DNA of 64,000 nucleotides, taken from contig BSBM01001666.1 of assembly GCA_027924585.1 (NCBI GenBank), forward strand, positions 943,001-1,007,000, given 5' to 3'. Below are positions 1-10,650 of the stretch, piece after piece. Position 1 is the stretch's first letter. Each line of letters starts with the position of its first letter. The DNA is from Larix kaempferi (lineage: Eukaryota > Streptophyta > Pinopsida > Pinales > Pinaceae). The notes under the pieces were generated by a model. The model ran no database searches and was not told where the DNA came from. It saw only the letters and a program-made list of their open reading frames with translations. The position numbers were made by a program, and so were the translations under genes.

Positions 1-359
1 TTTCATATCCACAATCAAATACACCCTTACTCTGCCAAAATCACTCCTGAAACCCTAGCTCACCTTTGAGTGCCCATTTGGCCCATTTCCACCCTTTGGA
101 GAAAGAGAAGGAGCAAAGCTGGAGTTTGGAGCAACCCTCTTGGACCATTGCAAGAACTTCACCAACCTTCACATTGGAGGTATAATCTTCAATACAAAAA
201 ACCATTTATATTCCATGTTTTGTTATGTTTCTTAATGCTCATGCTAGTTTAGAATTTATATTGTTTTAGCATTTTAATTTACTGTTTATTGAACTGCTAC
301 TAAGGAGTCCATTCTCCTTAGTAGGTGCTCATTTGCACAAGCTGGGTTGAAAACCCTGT
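1..359. other. Unassigned sequence left of Copia-1, with small hairpin
   Basis: No gene is recognisable here. Positions 297-307 and 314-324 form a perfect 11-bp inverted repeat around a 6-nt loop (ctactaaggag / ctccttagtag). The boundary with the Copia-1 coding sequence at about 360 is abrupt: the integrase reading frame stops and no RT follows, so this is probably the far side of a deletion or insertion breakpoint. Confidence 0.4.
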
Positions 360-2375
360 CTACACTTCTTCCGGTGTTATACCTTGTAATGCTTTAGTGG
401 GGGTGCGATTAACTATGTAATTTGCACAATTAATGGCTTCAGCCCAAAATTGAAGACTTAGTCCCTTAGATTGAATCATACAATTAGCCATTTCTTTTAA
501 AGTGTCGTTCTTCCGCTCAGCTACACCATTTTGTTGTGGTGTATATGGAACAGTGTGTTGTTGTTGGATGCCTTGTTCAGTGCCGAAAGTAGTGAACTTT
601 TTGTTAACATATTCTCCTCCATTGTCAGATCTTAACTTAATAATTTGATGAGCAGATTGTTTTTCAACAAGGGCCTTGTAGGCCAAGAACATGTTAAATA
701 CTTCGCTCTTAAGTTTTAGGAAATAAACCCAAGTGTGTCTAGTGTAATCATCAATGAAAGTTAAGAAATATTTGAAACTAGAAAAGGAAGCAGATGGAAG
801 AGGACCACACAAGTCACTATGCACAAGCTCCAAGGGAACCGAGGCGTTCCAAGAGGCACGTTTGTCAAAACTGTTCTGATAATGTTTTCCGAGTACACAA
901 CCGGAACAAACACCATCTCTGCAAGATACCATCGGAAGACCTGTCACCATATTTTCTTTACATAGTTGTTGCAATGAGCGATAATTTAAGTGACCAAATC
1001 GCTCATGCCAAAGTTTGCTCAAGTTATCACTATGAGCAACAAAAACTGAAGGGAAAGGTGATGACCCAAAGTTGTTAAACTTGTACAACCTGGTAATATC
1101 ATCAACAATTCCAATAGCTAGGACCTGTTGAGGATCTTTAAAATCCTTGATTACAACTTGGTGAGGTGTAAAGGTCACAATTTTACCTTCACTAGAATGA
1201 GTGATCTGATAGACTAATAACAAATTGCAGGAAATTCTTGGAACACATAGTACATCACTAAAATTACCATTATCTACTGGAACTGTTCCAGCTCCTACAA
1301 CACTTAGAGATCTATCATCACCAACAAATATTTGTTTGGTGTTACATTCATGCATAGTAGAAAAGATGGCTTGATCCCTAGCCATATGATAAGATGCTCC
1401 AGAATCAATGATCCATTCATTTGAAGTAGAAGAAGAAGATGCATTATAAGAATAACCAGAAGCACAGAGTGCATGTCCATGAGAGGCAGATTCTGAAGGC
1501 AAATCTCGGGTGATGTGGTGCTTCTTCATTGTTGCTTCCAAAGCTGCCATCTTCTTGAAACACTTAGATTCATCATGCTTATCTTTCCCACAATAGTTGC
1601 AATGACGCTCAGTCTTCTTTCCTTTTGGCTTGGATCCTTTGTCATTTTTTAAAGAAGGAGCTAACTGAGAGGGTTTTGGACCCTTGTTTGACTTATTATT
1701 GCGAAAATTTTGTTTCTTGGGAGGCTTGGACTTTTCTTTCTGTTGGGACAATAAGGTTTTCCCAGATGTATCTGCATTGTTGATTATTCCAAGATGAATG
1801 AGTTTATCTTTCTCTCTAATCAAGGAATCACAAAAGGATTCAAGACTGGGCTCTTAATAGCTAGCTGCATTCAATGATTCTTTCATGGAGTAAAATGTAG
1901 ATACAAAAACAGAATATGCAGGTCCAAGTTTGGAAAGAATATGATAAATGCATTGTTTGTCTTCCCTCTTAATCTTACATTCTACACATAAGAGTTTAAG
2001 AGTTTTGTACTTAGATAAATAATCTTGAATGCATGAAAAGTCACTTGGATTTAAAGAAATCAACTCATTTTCGAGTTTATGACCTCGAATTTCATTGTGT
2101 TTACCAATCACAGATTCCAACTTGTCCCAAGTAGCATCCGGTTCATCAATTCCAGATATGTGGAATCGCAAATTAGTATAGATTGACATCCCAATCAATC
2201 CATGAGCTTCGTCACATCTATTTTCCCATTTTATTTTCTTATCATCATCAGTGGGTTCGGTTTCTTTCCCTGAGGTAATTATGAAAAGTCCCCTACTTCG
2301 CAGAACATCCTCCATACGAGATTTCCATGAGAAATAGTTGGAACTGTTACGTAGAATATCACAAGGGGCGGCCAT
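360..2375 (-). pseudogene. Copia-1 gag-protease-integrase, truncated
   Basis: This is the polyprotein of a Ty1/Copia retrotransposon, read right to left. Gag begins at 2375. A single in-frame TAA at 1854-1856 separates the N-terminal gag (173 codons) from the remainder, which continues in the same frame. The second part shows a CCHC zinc knuckle (CNYCGKDKHDESKC), the protease motif DSGASYHM, a GAG-pre-integrase domain (LWHERFGHLN...CSGC) and an integrase core with HSDLCGP, RSDNGGEY and NGVAERKN, which carry the three catalytic acidic residues. The frame ends just past the integrase core at TPEEV, and no RT or RNase H follows toward the window start. The element is therefore 3'-truncated; apart from the one stop the coding part is well preserved. 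Confidence 0.92.
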
Positions 2376-3503
2376 ATTTGTAAATTAATGACTGTAAAAG
2401 CAGAAACCAATAGTCTGGATGCGAAGAGCTCGAAAACATAGGCGGTTTCAAAAAAAAGGCACTAAAAACTAACTCTATATGATGAAGTTATGCTTGAACA
2501 AAGAAACTGTTGAAGATGTCCCCAATAATGACGTGGCAGCTAGAGAATGTCCAGCAAAAAAGAACCCCCCTCTTCCCAAGATGAACCTTTTGACAATCAC
2601 TTTACAAGAAAGTTGTTTTAAGTGAACCACTTTTGTAAAATAAGTGATTTCACTTTTACAATGATATTACTTTTAAATAGTGCAACAATAAAAAAAAATT
2701 AAGTGACTCACTTGTATTTTTATTTTTTATTATTTAAGTGAGATACACTTTTACAATAAAGTAACTTGAAAATAGAAATTGCATGCACTTTTTTCTTTTA
2801 AAAGTAACTTCCTAAGACTTGAACTCAAGACCTATTAAGGAATAAAGCAACTTTGAACCAAGTGAGCTAGATTAAAAGGTATGTAAAATATGGGAATAAG
2901 GAAGGGGGCTTTTGTTTTTTTACTCTTCTTGCTCGGTTTGCATGCTTGCCCTTTTTCCTGCAAAACACACCACAAATCGAAACAAAAAAAAAAATTTCCA
3001 CTTGTGGAGTTAGATCTCGTTAGCTTTCCCGGAAAGTCTACGTTTATCTCTGTTTCTGATTTGCCGAGATCGCGCAAGGTGCACGGCAACATACGCAGCC
3101 GAGAAAAACCCTTTCCCTTTCTGTTTCTGATTTGTCGAGATCGCTCAAGGTGCACGGCAAAAAGCATACGCAGACAGGAAAGCAACAATCCGAACCCAAA
3201 AAAAATATAACAGTAAAAAAAATGATAAAATATGAGATTTTTTTCTTTTAAAAACAGAAAATAAAAAAATGCGTCACTGTAACATTATACCTTCAGATCT
3301 GAGGAAATATGCGTTTCTGGAGCAACCGAGAACCATTTTCGATCAAACGAAAACTATTTCCCAATGGAAACGATGCTCCGGACGCAATGGAACACCTCCC
3401 CTGGCCCAAAAATGCACAAAAATACCAAAACCAGAAACCCTTTCGAGTTTCGGCAACAACAGTTCAAGATCTAGATCATAACCGGAAGCGGCTCTTCATA
3501 AAA
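2376..3503 (-). other. Copia-1 untranslated leader
   Basis: This is the stretch between the primer binding site and gag of Copia-1. It is about 1.1 kb and includes homopolymer-rich DNA and a duplicated segment near 3015-3170 (repeat of tttctgatttg and gatcgc-caaggtgcacggcaa). The open frames at 2835-3210 are overlapping on both strands, resemble nothing I know and are probably chance. Confidence 0.6.
2808..2875 (-). repeat. tRNA-like / SINE-type Pol III promoter remnant
   Basis: On the minus strand an A-box-like TAGCTCACTTGGTT lies about 40 nt upstream of a B-box-like GAGTTCAAGTC, the arrangement of a tRNA-derived SINE head. Sequence outside the two boxes does not fold into a proper tRNA that I can see. 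It lies inside the Copia-1 leader, so it may be a SINE insertion or a captured fragment. A chance match remains possible. Confidence 0.35.
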
Positions 3504-3515
3504 GCTCTGATACCA
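3504..3515 (-). other. Copia-1 primer binding site
   Basis: The minus strand reads TGGTATCAGAGC, complementary to the 3' end of initiator tRNA-Met, directly abutting the LTR end at 3516. This fixes the orientation of Copia-1 as minus. Confidence 0.85.
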
Positions 3516-3973
3516 TGTTCGGGTACACAGGGTACTACCAAAGGACTGAACAGCAAGAGCAACCACTTCACACAAACAAATCACAAATCAACACACTGAC
3601 GTTTTGACGTGGTTTAAACCTTCTTAAGGGAAACACTCCACGGCCCCGTCCAAATAGCTTCTACAGGACAATTTATTATGCAAAGAAAGAAAGTTACAAA
3701 TGAGCTTCTCATAATCGATCAACTAAACAATGACCCTCCATGCTCTTTAAATAGAGATCATGGACCAATCGGGTGCTAAGCCACAGATCAAGGTTAGGTT
3801 TGATCTAAGAGAAGTTGAGTCGTTGGATCACTCTATGTCGGGAACATATCGTGACAGTCGGATTAAGTATTTACAAATGCATATTAATGCATACTAAAGA
3901 AACACACTATCCCTAATGGATATACTACACAAATTGATCTTAACTAACTCCTAAGTGTCTAAATATACTAACA
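3516..3973 (-). repeat. Copia-1 5' LTR
   Basis: On the plus strand the segment begins TGTTCGG next to the primer binding site and probably ends ...CTAACA at 3973, giving TGTT...AACA termini and a length of about 458 bp. An AT-rich TATA-like stretch (tttaaata) lies near 3745. No second LTR copy is present in the window, so the outer boundary rests on the terminal dinucleotides only. Confidence 0.6.
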
Positions 3974-4583
3974 AGAGTATGATACAGATAAAACAAATTT
4001 CAAAATGGATAACAGGAACTATGTAGTATACCATAAGACTATTATTTATATTAATAATTATTAACATAAATAATAGTAATTAAATACACTGATACTCTCT
4101 TTTGTTGCTGTAAGATATTACCTGTTTATCCAATCATGCAAAATATATTGAAGTTTTTTGCTATATTGTTTGTGACTAAATTCCTTCAAAGCTTTAGAAA
4201 ATAAAATAATTCTTTGACAAAGGAAGTGTTGTAGCAGCTGAACAGTTTAGGGGCTCTCCATTCTGCTGTAACTGCTAGCTAATTCAGCGTTGATTGGGAC
4301 TCATTCAATGTACTGTTTTTCCTGGCTACTCACATCGTCCCTAGAAATTGGCAGTTCTATCCTGCAGCTGCTGTTTTTTTTCCCAAATATACTTGAAACT
4401 TTGTTGTTTAAGATACTTCTAATGCTAAACTAACTACAATAACCATAACACACTGCTGGAATACATGTTATCCCAGCGATCCTCTGCAAACAGGAATCTT
4501 CTCTTAAATTACGTCATGACTCCTTTCATGATCTGAAAATCTGCATAAAAACAGTAAGGTTCAAGTGATGTAGCAGCTGCCTT

Positions 4584-4919
4584 TTACAAATCACTTTGGA
4601 GTCTGACAGTTTCAACCTCCAACAATCTTCCATCCTTCAAGCATATGCTAATCTTTGTCTTCTTTAGTAGACCATAATCTGAAAGCTTTGATTGGCACAC
4701 AAGATTTGGAATACATGTGCTTGTGTATGTTGCCTCCACTCTGTTACTTAGGGCATTTGGAGGGGTAACAGGAGCTTTGATATGCATGTCATGCAAATCA
4801 TGAGGTTCATGATCATCCTCTTACTTTCCAGATGTGGAGTCAAAATCAAGAGGAATATTCCATGCAACTTCCTCTTCATCCTCATCATTGTCATTAGGGT
4901 CCTCCAAATGACAGCCCAT
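4584..4919 (-). pseudogene. Unidentified coding-like remnant
   Basis: A minus-strand frame starts at ATG 4919 with an acidic run (DPNDNDEDEEE), meets one in-frame TAA at 4821-4823, and continues to a stop at 4584. The TAA overlaps a good splice-donor-like sequence (A|GTAAGAG), so the first 32 codons could instead be an exon. Codon pattern and residue composition look protein-like, but I do not recognise the family. It lies 1.1 kb downstream of the NIPA exons on the same strand and could belong to a separate decayed gene. Confidence 0.3.
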
Positions 4920-5092
4920 AATGAATCAATACTACCTGCACAGGTAAATCCTTATACCACAAGTTAGAGGCATCATAACAAACTGCATCAACACATCTTC
5001 ATGTACAACATTAAAATGGCCAACTTATCTATCAAACGCTCTATGATGGCCAACAACCGTTGAATATCTCACTTTGCATGAAGCTCCTTTTA

Positions 5093-5346
5093 CGATGGGG
5101 CACAATGAAAATGGAACCCTCATGGATGGCTCAATATTCCACCGAATTCATCGTCAAACCCTCCCATTTGGATGGGGCAGACCACAATGAAAATGGAACC
5201 CTCGTGGATGGTTGAATACTCCACTGACTTCATCATTGAACCAAGGCTCTTGTGGGTGGGCAATTTCATTAGGGATTAGCCTATTGTTACCATAAATTCG
5301 GTTGGCAATTTCATTACGGATTATCCTGTTGTTACCGTAAATTTGG
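5093..5346. repeat. Two adjacent short tandem duplications
   Basis: A unit of about 78 bp beginning gatggggca (5095 and 5173) is duplicated with several substitutions. It is followed by a unit of about 45 bp beginning ggcaatttcatta (5259 and 5304). Both pairs are diverged by point changes, so they are not recent. No coding signal was seen. Confidence 0.6.
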
Positions 5347-5990
5347 AATTTAGTAATTTACACTATACCTTGATGTTTACTTTTCCAGCAAAAAAGTTTC
5401 CATCCATATTAAGTGCAATGCAATTGAAATACATTACTACAACAATGGAAGCATGAACAAGATTGGGATGAGCACTGCTACATTCCATTATCTTCTCAAA
5501 ACAAAATTGCCACCACTATTGGCGGGTAAAGAAGGCTGCAACCTTTGACTTCTCAAAAGCGTAATGACAAAGAAATGGAAAATGTATTAGAAGCATTCAT
5601 CTGGGCATCTGCTCTAGTTAATAATAAGAAGGATATGACTGAAGATCAACCATCATCGACTTGCATATTTTCACATTTTTATAATGTATGGTGGCAAATC
5701 AGATGGTGCCACAAAATGTTATAAGGCTTTCAGTTTATTTAGTGGATGAATGTGGAGCAAGTATAGACATATCTGTATGGTTTCATTTACAACTCAACTA
5801 TGCATTAATTCTTCCACTTTGAACTTGTTGAACTAGTTATCATAATCTCCCACTTTGAAAATAAGAAGAAGAATTGGTTGAAATAAAGACGAGGGATTGA
5901 GAACAAACAATATTCTCTAATTACATTATGGTCACTCTTTTAAAAGCATGACATGAAAATTCCATGTTGATTATCTGTAACAAAACAGCA

Positions 5991-6344
5991 TTACCGAAAA
6001 GATTCTTGGCGACGAAGAGGAATCTCCTCAGCAGTACATCCATTCTCTGAAGAATGCTTTGAGCTGCAGGACGAGAATGATGGTGACAGACCTGCAAATA
6101 TATATTCAAGTTACACTATTGCAAATGTGAGGATGAACTAAATGCATGAGATGAAACTGCGATAAGTACCATAATGCTTCAAAAGGTAACAATGTTAATA
6201 GATGAAGGAAAAAATAATACATGTTACACTAGATGAATTGTCCATGAGATCTTTGATCTTATGTAGCAAAAATGTGCCAGAAAGGATTGTAGCAAAACCA
6301 CACATCTCAGTGACAATTTGAGATGGATCTTTCCTGTCCCAATC
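5991..6344 (-). CDS. NIPA-type magnesium transporter, last two exons
   Basis: Two exons joined by a canonical intron encode the C-terminus of a plant NIPA (DUF803) probable Mg2+ transporter, a multi-pass membrane protein. Exon 6344-6230 starts after the acceptor TTGTTTCAG and encodes DWDRKDPSQIVTEMCGF followed by the final membrane segment ATILSGTFLLHK. The intron 6229-6092 has GT and AG ends (donor GTGTAA, acceptor TTTGCAG). Exon 6091-5991 completes a split Ser codon and encodes a Ser-rich tail ending in EIPLRRQESFR and TAA at 5991-5993. Both the CGF...LSGTFLLHK block and the IPLRRQES tail are hallmarks of the family. No stop or frameshift occurs in either exon, so this end looks functional. 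The upstream exons (about 270 residues) were not found at higher coordinates, so either the next intron is very long or the gene is truncated. Confidence 0.85.
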
Positions 6345-9154
6345 CTGAAACAACCAAGCAAAATTCTAATAAATTGTTGTGCTTTAGCATTAATAAACAA
6401 GCAAAACATAAAAGCATTATGAAAGCTGATCAACCTCATATGTTGCTGCAGTAGGATGATATTGACACATGAAAAAGCATATCAAAACTGACATTGATAA
6501 TCATCCAAGGTGAAAAATAGCATAACAGTTGCCACAAGACCATAAAACGGCCGCAAAAATTCAAATAGGACAGATGACAAGGATTCACTCGAGATGTTGC
6601 AAGAGGAAGGAATAAGATGATCATATATGCGAGTAACCACACAGTTTCTAACCATACTTGACAAAAACAAAAGTGATATTCCAATACCTGCCATAACCAA
6701 ATAATTTGATCACCAGTAGCTCAGTCACAAGGAAACTATGTTCAAGTAACAAAAATGATCATTCAAGTAACAAAAAATGATCGTCGTGCCCTTGGTCATT
6801 TCTTACTATCGCAAAAAATTGTGACAATTGATTTACAAGTAGAGCAGATCGATCTCAACCTTCGGACCGGAACACCAATGGCTCCTGGTTTTCTGTGGGC
6901 TGCAAAGTCAAAATGAAAAGTTTATATATATATGTATGTATGTATGTATATATATGTATACAAGTTTTGGGACAAACTATAATCCCGTAGGATAATCCTG
7001 TACACACCCTCTAAGGAGGGTTCCATGGACAAACTAAGCTCCTTCATTTTTGATACTAGAGGCGATTTTGTTTTGTGATGGTGTTAAACATCTCATTAAG
7101 CAATTAGTACCAACAATCATAGGAGATGTAAACTGTGGGGATAAATACCTATTTGAAGACATATTTCTAGAGTTTGGCTCTGCTATAACAATCATCATCT
7201 TTCACTCATAGGTAGCCCTAATGTGTACTGAAGGAACCTATATAAATAAAAGGAAAAGTACTCACAAAATTCAAAATTTAAAGTGTGTTGGGACTGAAAA
7301 TATGATTTGTCCACCCTCATTAAAATGATTACAACTTGGAATCTATAATAATACATTTTGATAATCTGAACACTCAAGGTTAAAGGGGTAATTTTGGGTA
7401 GCATTTTGTGACAGCTTGTATAAGACATGGATAATCAATAACATTCATGTTCCAATCATGCAATCCATATAGAAAAAGTAGTAATTAAATGAACCCTTAA
7501 CAAAAGGATCATTATTTCAGGCCTATTTAGAGAAGAATGATAATGGTAAAATGGGGTGCTCATTGTAGAACTGTCGATACACCATTTTTAGACAGGTCTT
7601 ACTATACCAAACAATAATGAAATAATGGAATTTCCAGACCATCAAACTCATAATAGCAAGCATAAATTCACCAAGATGTGAGAGCATTCCAATGAAAAGT
7701 GAAATGGTAGCACACAAGAAGATACAATCTATATATTCATTGACCAACAGTTAAAGGAGCTCTGTTTCATAGTTCTGGGTAAGTTCTTTGAAGAGTCAAC
7801 TAGTTGTTCTTCATATGTAGTCCAAGGGAAACATCTACACTAGTAGAGAAGACACATGATTGTACGTAATAATGAAACTATTGAAGGAACACAATCATAA
7901 TCCAAGTATGCAATTGCTATCACCATCCTATAGCAGCGATAACATCATTTGGAGGCCTAAATTTGACTAAACTGAAGACTTATCATGAAAAAATTTAAGC
8001 ATAAATGTGATAATAAGGACAAGACCTTTTGAGTTATCATCAATGTCAATTCGAGTTACTAAGATAAGTTCAAAGACAAGTGTGAGCTGTCATTAAAGCT
8101 AATTCAATTTGCAAGTGTGAGTTGTCATTGAAGCTAATTCGAGTTAACCAAGTCATGCAAGGATAACTCCAAAAGAAAAGTCTACTTAGTGTTATTATTC
8201 TATTCACGTCTTTTTTACTCATTCTAATTTGTTGATTGAAAGACTATTATCTATTGCTGTTCACTCTCTCTATTGCTGCTACTGCAAATAATTTTATGAT
8301 CGGATTTTCAGTTCATGGCACTTCCTCAGAAAGTATGCTAGCATTCTTCTAGACTTGAGCAACATCTTCTCTTTTGAATGTAAGCCAATGTAGCTGGGTT
8401 TATATTGTACTTCCAGCTCTATCATCTTTGCAAATAAGAAAGATTGTTTTCTGGGGTTTTCTCCCACTTTGGGTTTCCCCAGGGTAATTTCTTGTGTCTT
8501 TGTGTGACTCTCTATTTTGTGCACTATCTACTACTGCTCTACAGTTTTCAGTTTCCACATTATTGCTGATAAAAGTTCTCAAATCTGCACATATAAAATA
8601 AATTTTAAAGTTTAGTGTATCCTGAATTAAGCTTGAAAATTTACAGTTGCAAACCAAACACTGTAAGCATTGCAGAAGCCAAGTCTGAGAGTGGCACTTG
8701 GGCAAGAAGTATGTAAAGGTAAATAAATGAATTTTTAATGAGAATGAGCATACCAGTGCCATAACCTCTGTCCCTCACTATTTATGCTCCATCTTATTGC
8801 AATCTGCAATTAAATTTAACTGCCAAATCCAAGCCTTGAAATATGGTAGAAAAAGTTCAACATGGCTAATCAATGACTTCAGCTTGAGTGGAGGGTATAT
8901 TTTTGCTAAGGGAATGGAAAAGGAGTTCAACAATCAGCACCATCAACGATGAGGGGCATAAAGGGCTTGGTGCTCTTGATTAAAGGCCAATCCCATACCC
9001 TCATACATGATAGAATCCATTGAAAATGCTGCAATCCTGCCAATCGTGAAATCGTCAAAACTTCTAAGTCTGCTGAGTTTTGAATGGGATATGAAATTCT
9101 ACTTTCTCCATATGAAGTCCCATGAGGTTGGAACTACTATCAAACATCTTGAAA
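6345..9154. other. Intronic/intergenic sequence, no gene recognised
   Basis: If the NIPA gene is intact this is part of its intron. A TA/TATG microsatellite lies at about 6924-6962. Minus-strand open frames at 6436-6700, 7523-7747 and 8400-8762 have hydrophobic runs but no family motif that I recognise, and frames on both strands compete. I do not call them genes. Confidence 0.5.
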
Positions 9155-9296
9155 CAATTAACGGTAATGTTAAAAAGTTGGCATTTCCTCTATCTTTCCT
9201 TGTTCTATCCTTTTACTTAAATTTTTAAAATTTCCATTAAAAGGTTAAATAAAAACAATAAAGGAAATGTCAACTTTTAAACATTACCATTAATTG
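9155..9296. mobile_element. MITE-like foldback element
   Basis: The ends form an imperfect inverted repeat of about 37 bp: 9155-9192 (caattaacggtaatgtt...) pairs with 9260-9296 (...aacattaccattaattg). The central AT-rich DNA also pairs loosely, so the whole 142 bp could fold as one hairpin. There is no open frame. Size and structure fit a MITE; I see no clear target duplication, so the superfamily is undetermined. Confidence 0.5.
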
Positions 9297-10650
9297 CCAG
9301 CATTTTTGGTCAAACACAATGAAAAACAGAGTAAACAATCAGCTAAACCTTTTTCGAAACACGTCATATGAACGTTGGTATAGCCCAAAAACACATTTTA
9401 GGGCCATACAACACACATTTCAATGCTTTGGTATAGAAACACGCATGGTACAACCCTATACAACACATTTCCTGCAACTAGGGTTACGCCCTAAAACCAA
9501 GGCAATTAACATATGCTATGAGTTGCATTACACTGTGAAGACAGAAGATGTCCATTCAGTTAACTGAGCTTCGCATCTAGGAGGAGGCACAATGGGGATC
9601 GCAAGGATGTCTGGGGGAAAGTATTTAGACACTAAAGCATAACATCTGATATTAACTATCTTGAGCATGAATCATGTAATGTTCCATACATCAGCAATAC
9701 TTCCCAAAAAGGTCACTTGCCATGATACTACACGAATGAACGGGCTTAAGAATGGAATTTCATCACAAAAAATTTTGAATCAACACCACGAGAAAAATTT
9801 TTGTATCTTATTGAGTTCACCATTGTATTCTAATTATAGATACAGTAGGAGATATTACACTCATTATTCAGAACCAATGGCCAACGGGGCATTGGTTCAC
9901 TAATGAGGTCATAGTGTTAAGTTGTCCACCAGTATTTATTCCCACTATTCCTACAATTCATGATTTGCATGATCCACTACATTGTGATGAGATCTGTTAC
10001 GATTTAAGGGATTTATGATAGGAAAAGGTATGGATCATTCTTGGTGAATCTATAAGGGAATATCTCTTCTTCAACACCTTGCACAAACATATATCCATGG
10101 GTATTTTGGGTAGCAGCTACAAGCAGCATGTAGGGCATATTTGTGACACCTTTTGCTTGTGATAGTACCTTCATCATACCCTAAACTACAATTTCTCATT
10201 TTGGGCAAGGTATATGATATCAATCTTAAATTTAGTGTTGTTGGCAGTTAAGTAATGTGTACACCATTCAAATAACACGTCTCTGCATGGATGAAAATTC
10301 CTACAGACATATACCAGCCATCAAACAAGCAGTTACATTAATTTTGGGTAGTTCTAAGCTTGTTTTGGATAGTTTTATGGATCGTAACAGTAATAAACTT
10401 CTTAATTCTGATTTATGTGCACATTGGGAGCTATTTTGACTAGTCTCTAGGCATGAAAAAACCCTAATCTCAAAATTTGGGCACGAACAACCATTTTTAA
10501 CAGTAGCAAATGCACAGAATACCTAGAATACCATGAATATAAATTCAGTATTATGTATATAACACAGAATACCCATAAAACCAGGAGGTAAACCTTTTAA
10601 GCTAAAGCTAAGACCAATGATTAGAAGACATGAAACAGGAATATCCATAC
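9297..10650. other. No gene recognised
   Basis: AT-rich sequence with only short open frames on both strands and no recognisable motif, repeat array or splice pattern supporting a gene. Confidence 0.4.

Noticed and set aside
794-1078. Plus-strand frame of 94 codons
   Set aside because: It is antisense to the Copia-1 integrase and has no independent support.
6436-6700. Hydrophobic minus-strand frames as missing NIPA exons
   Set aside because: None of the three frames resembles the expected membrane segments (such as PIYYVMFT) that precede the DWDR exon.
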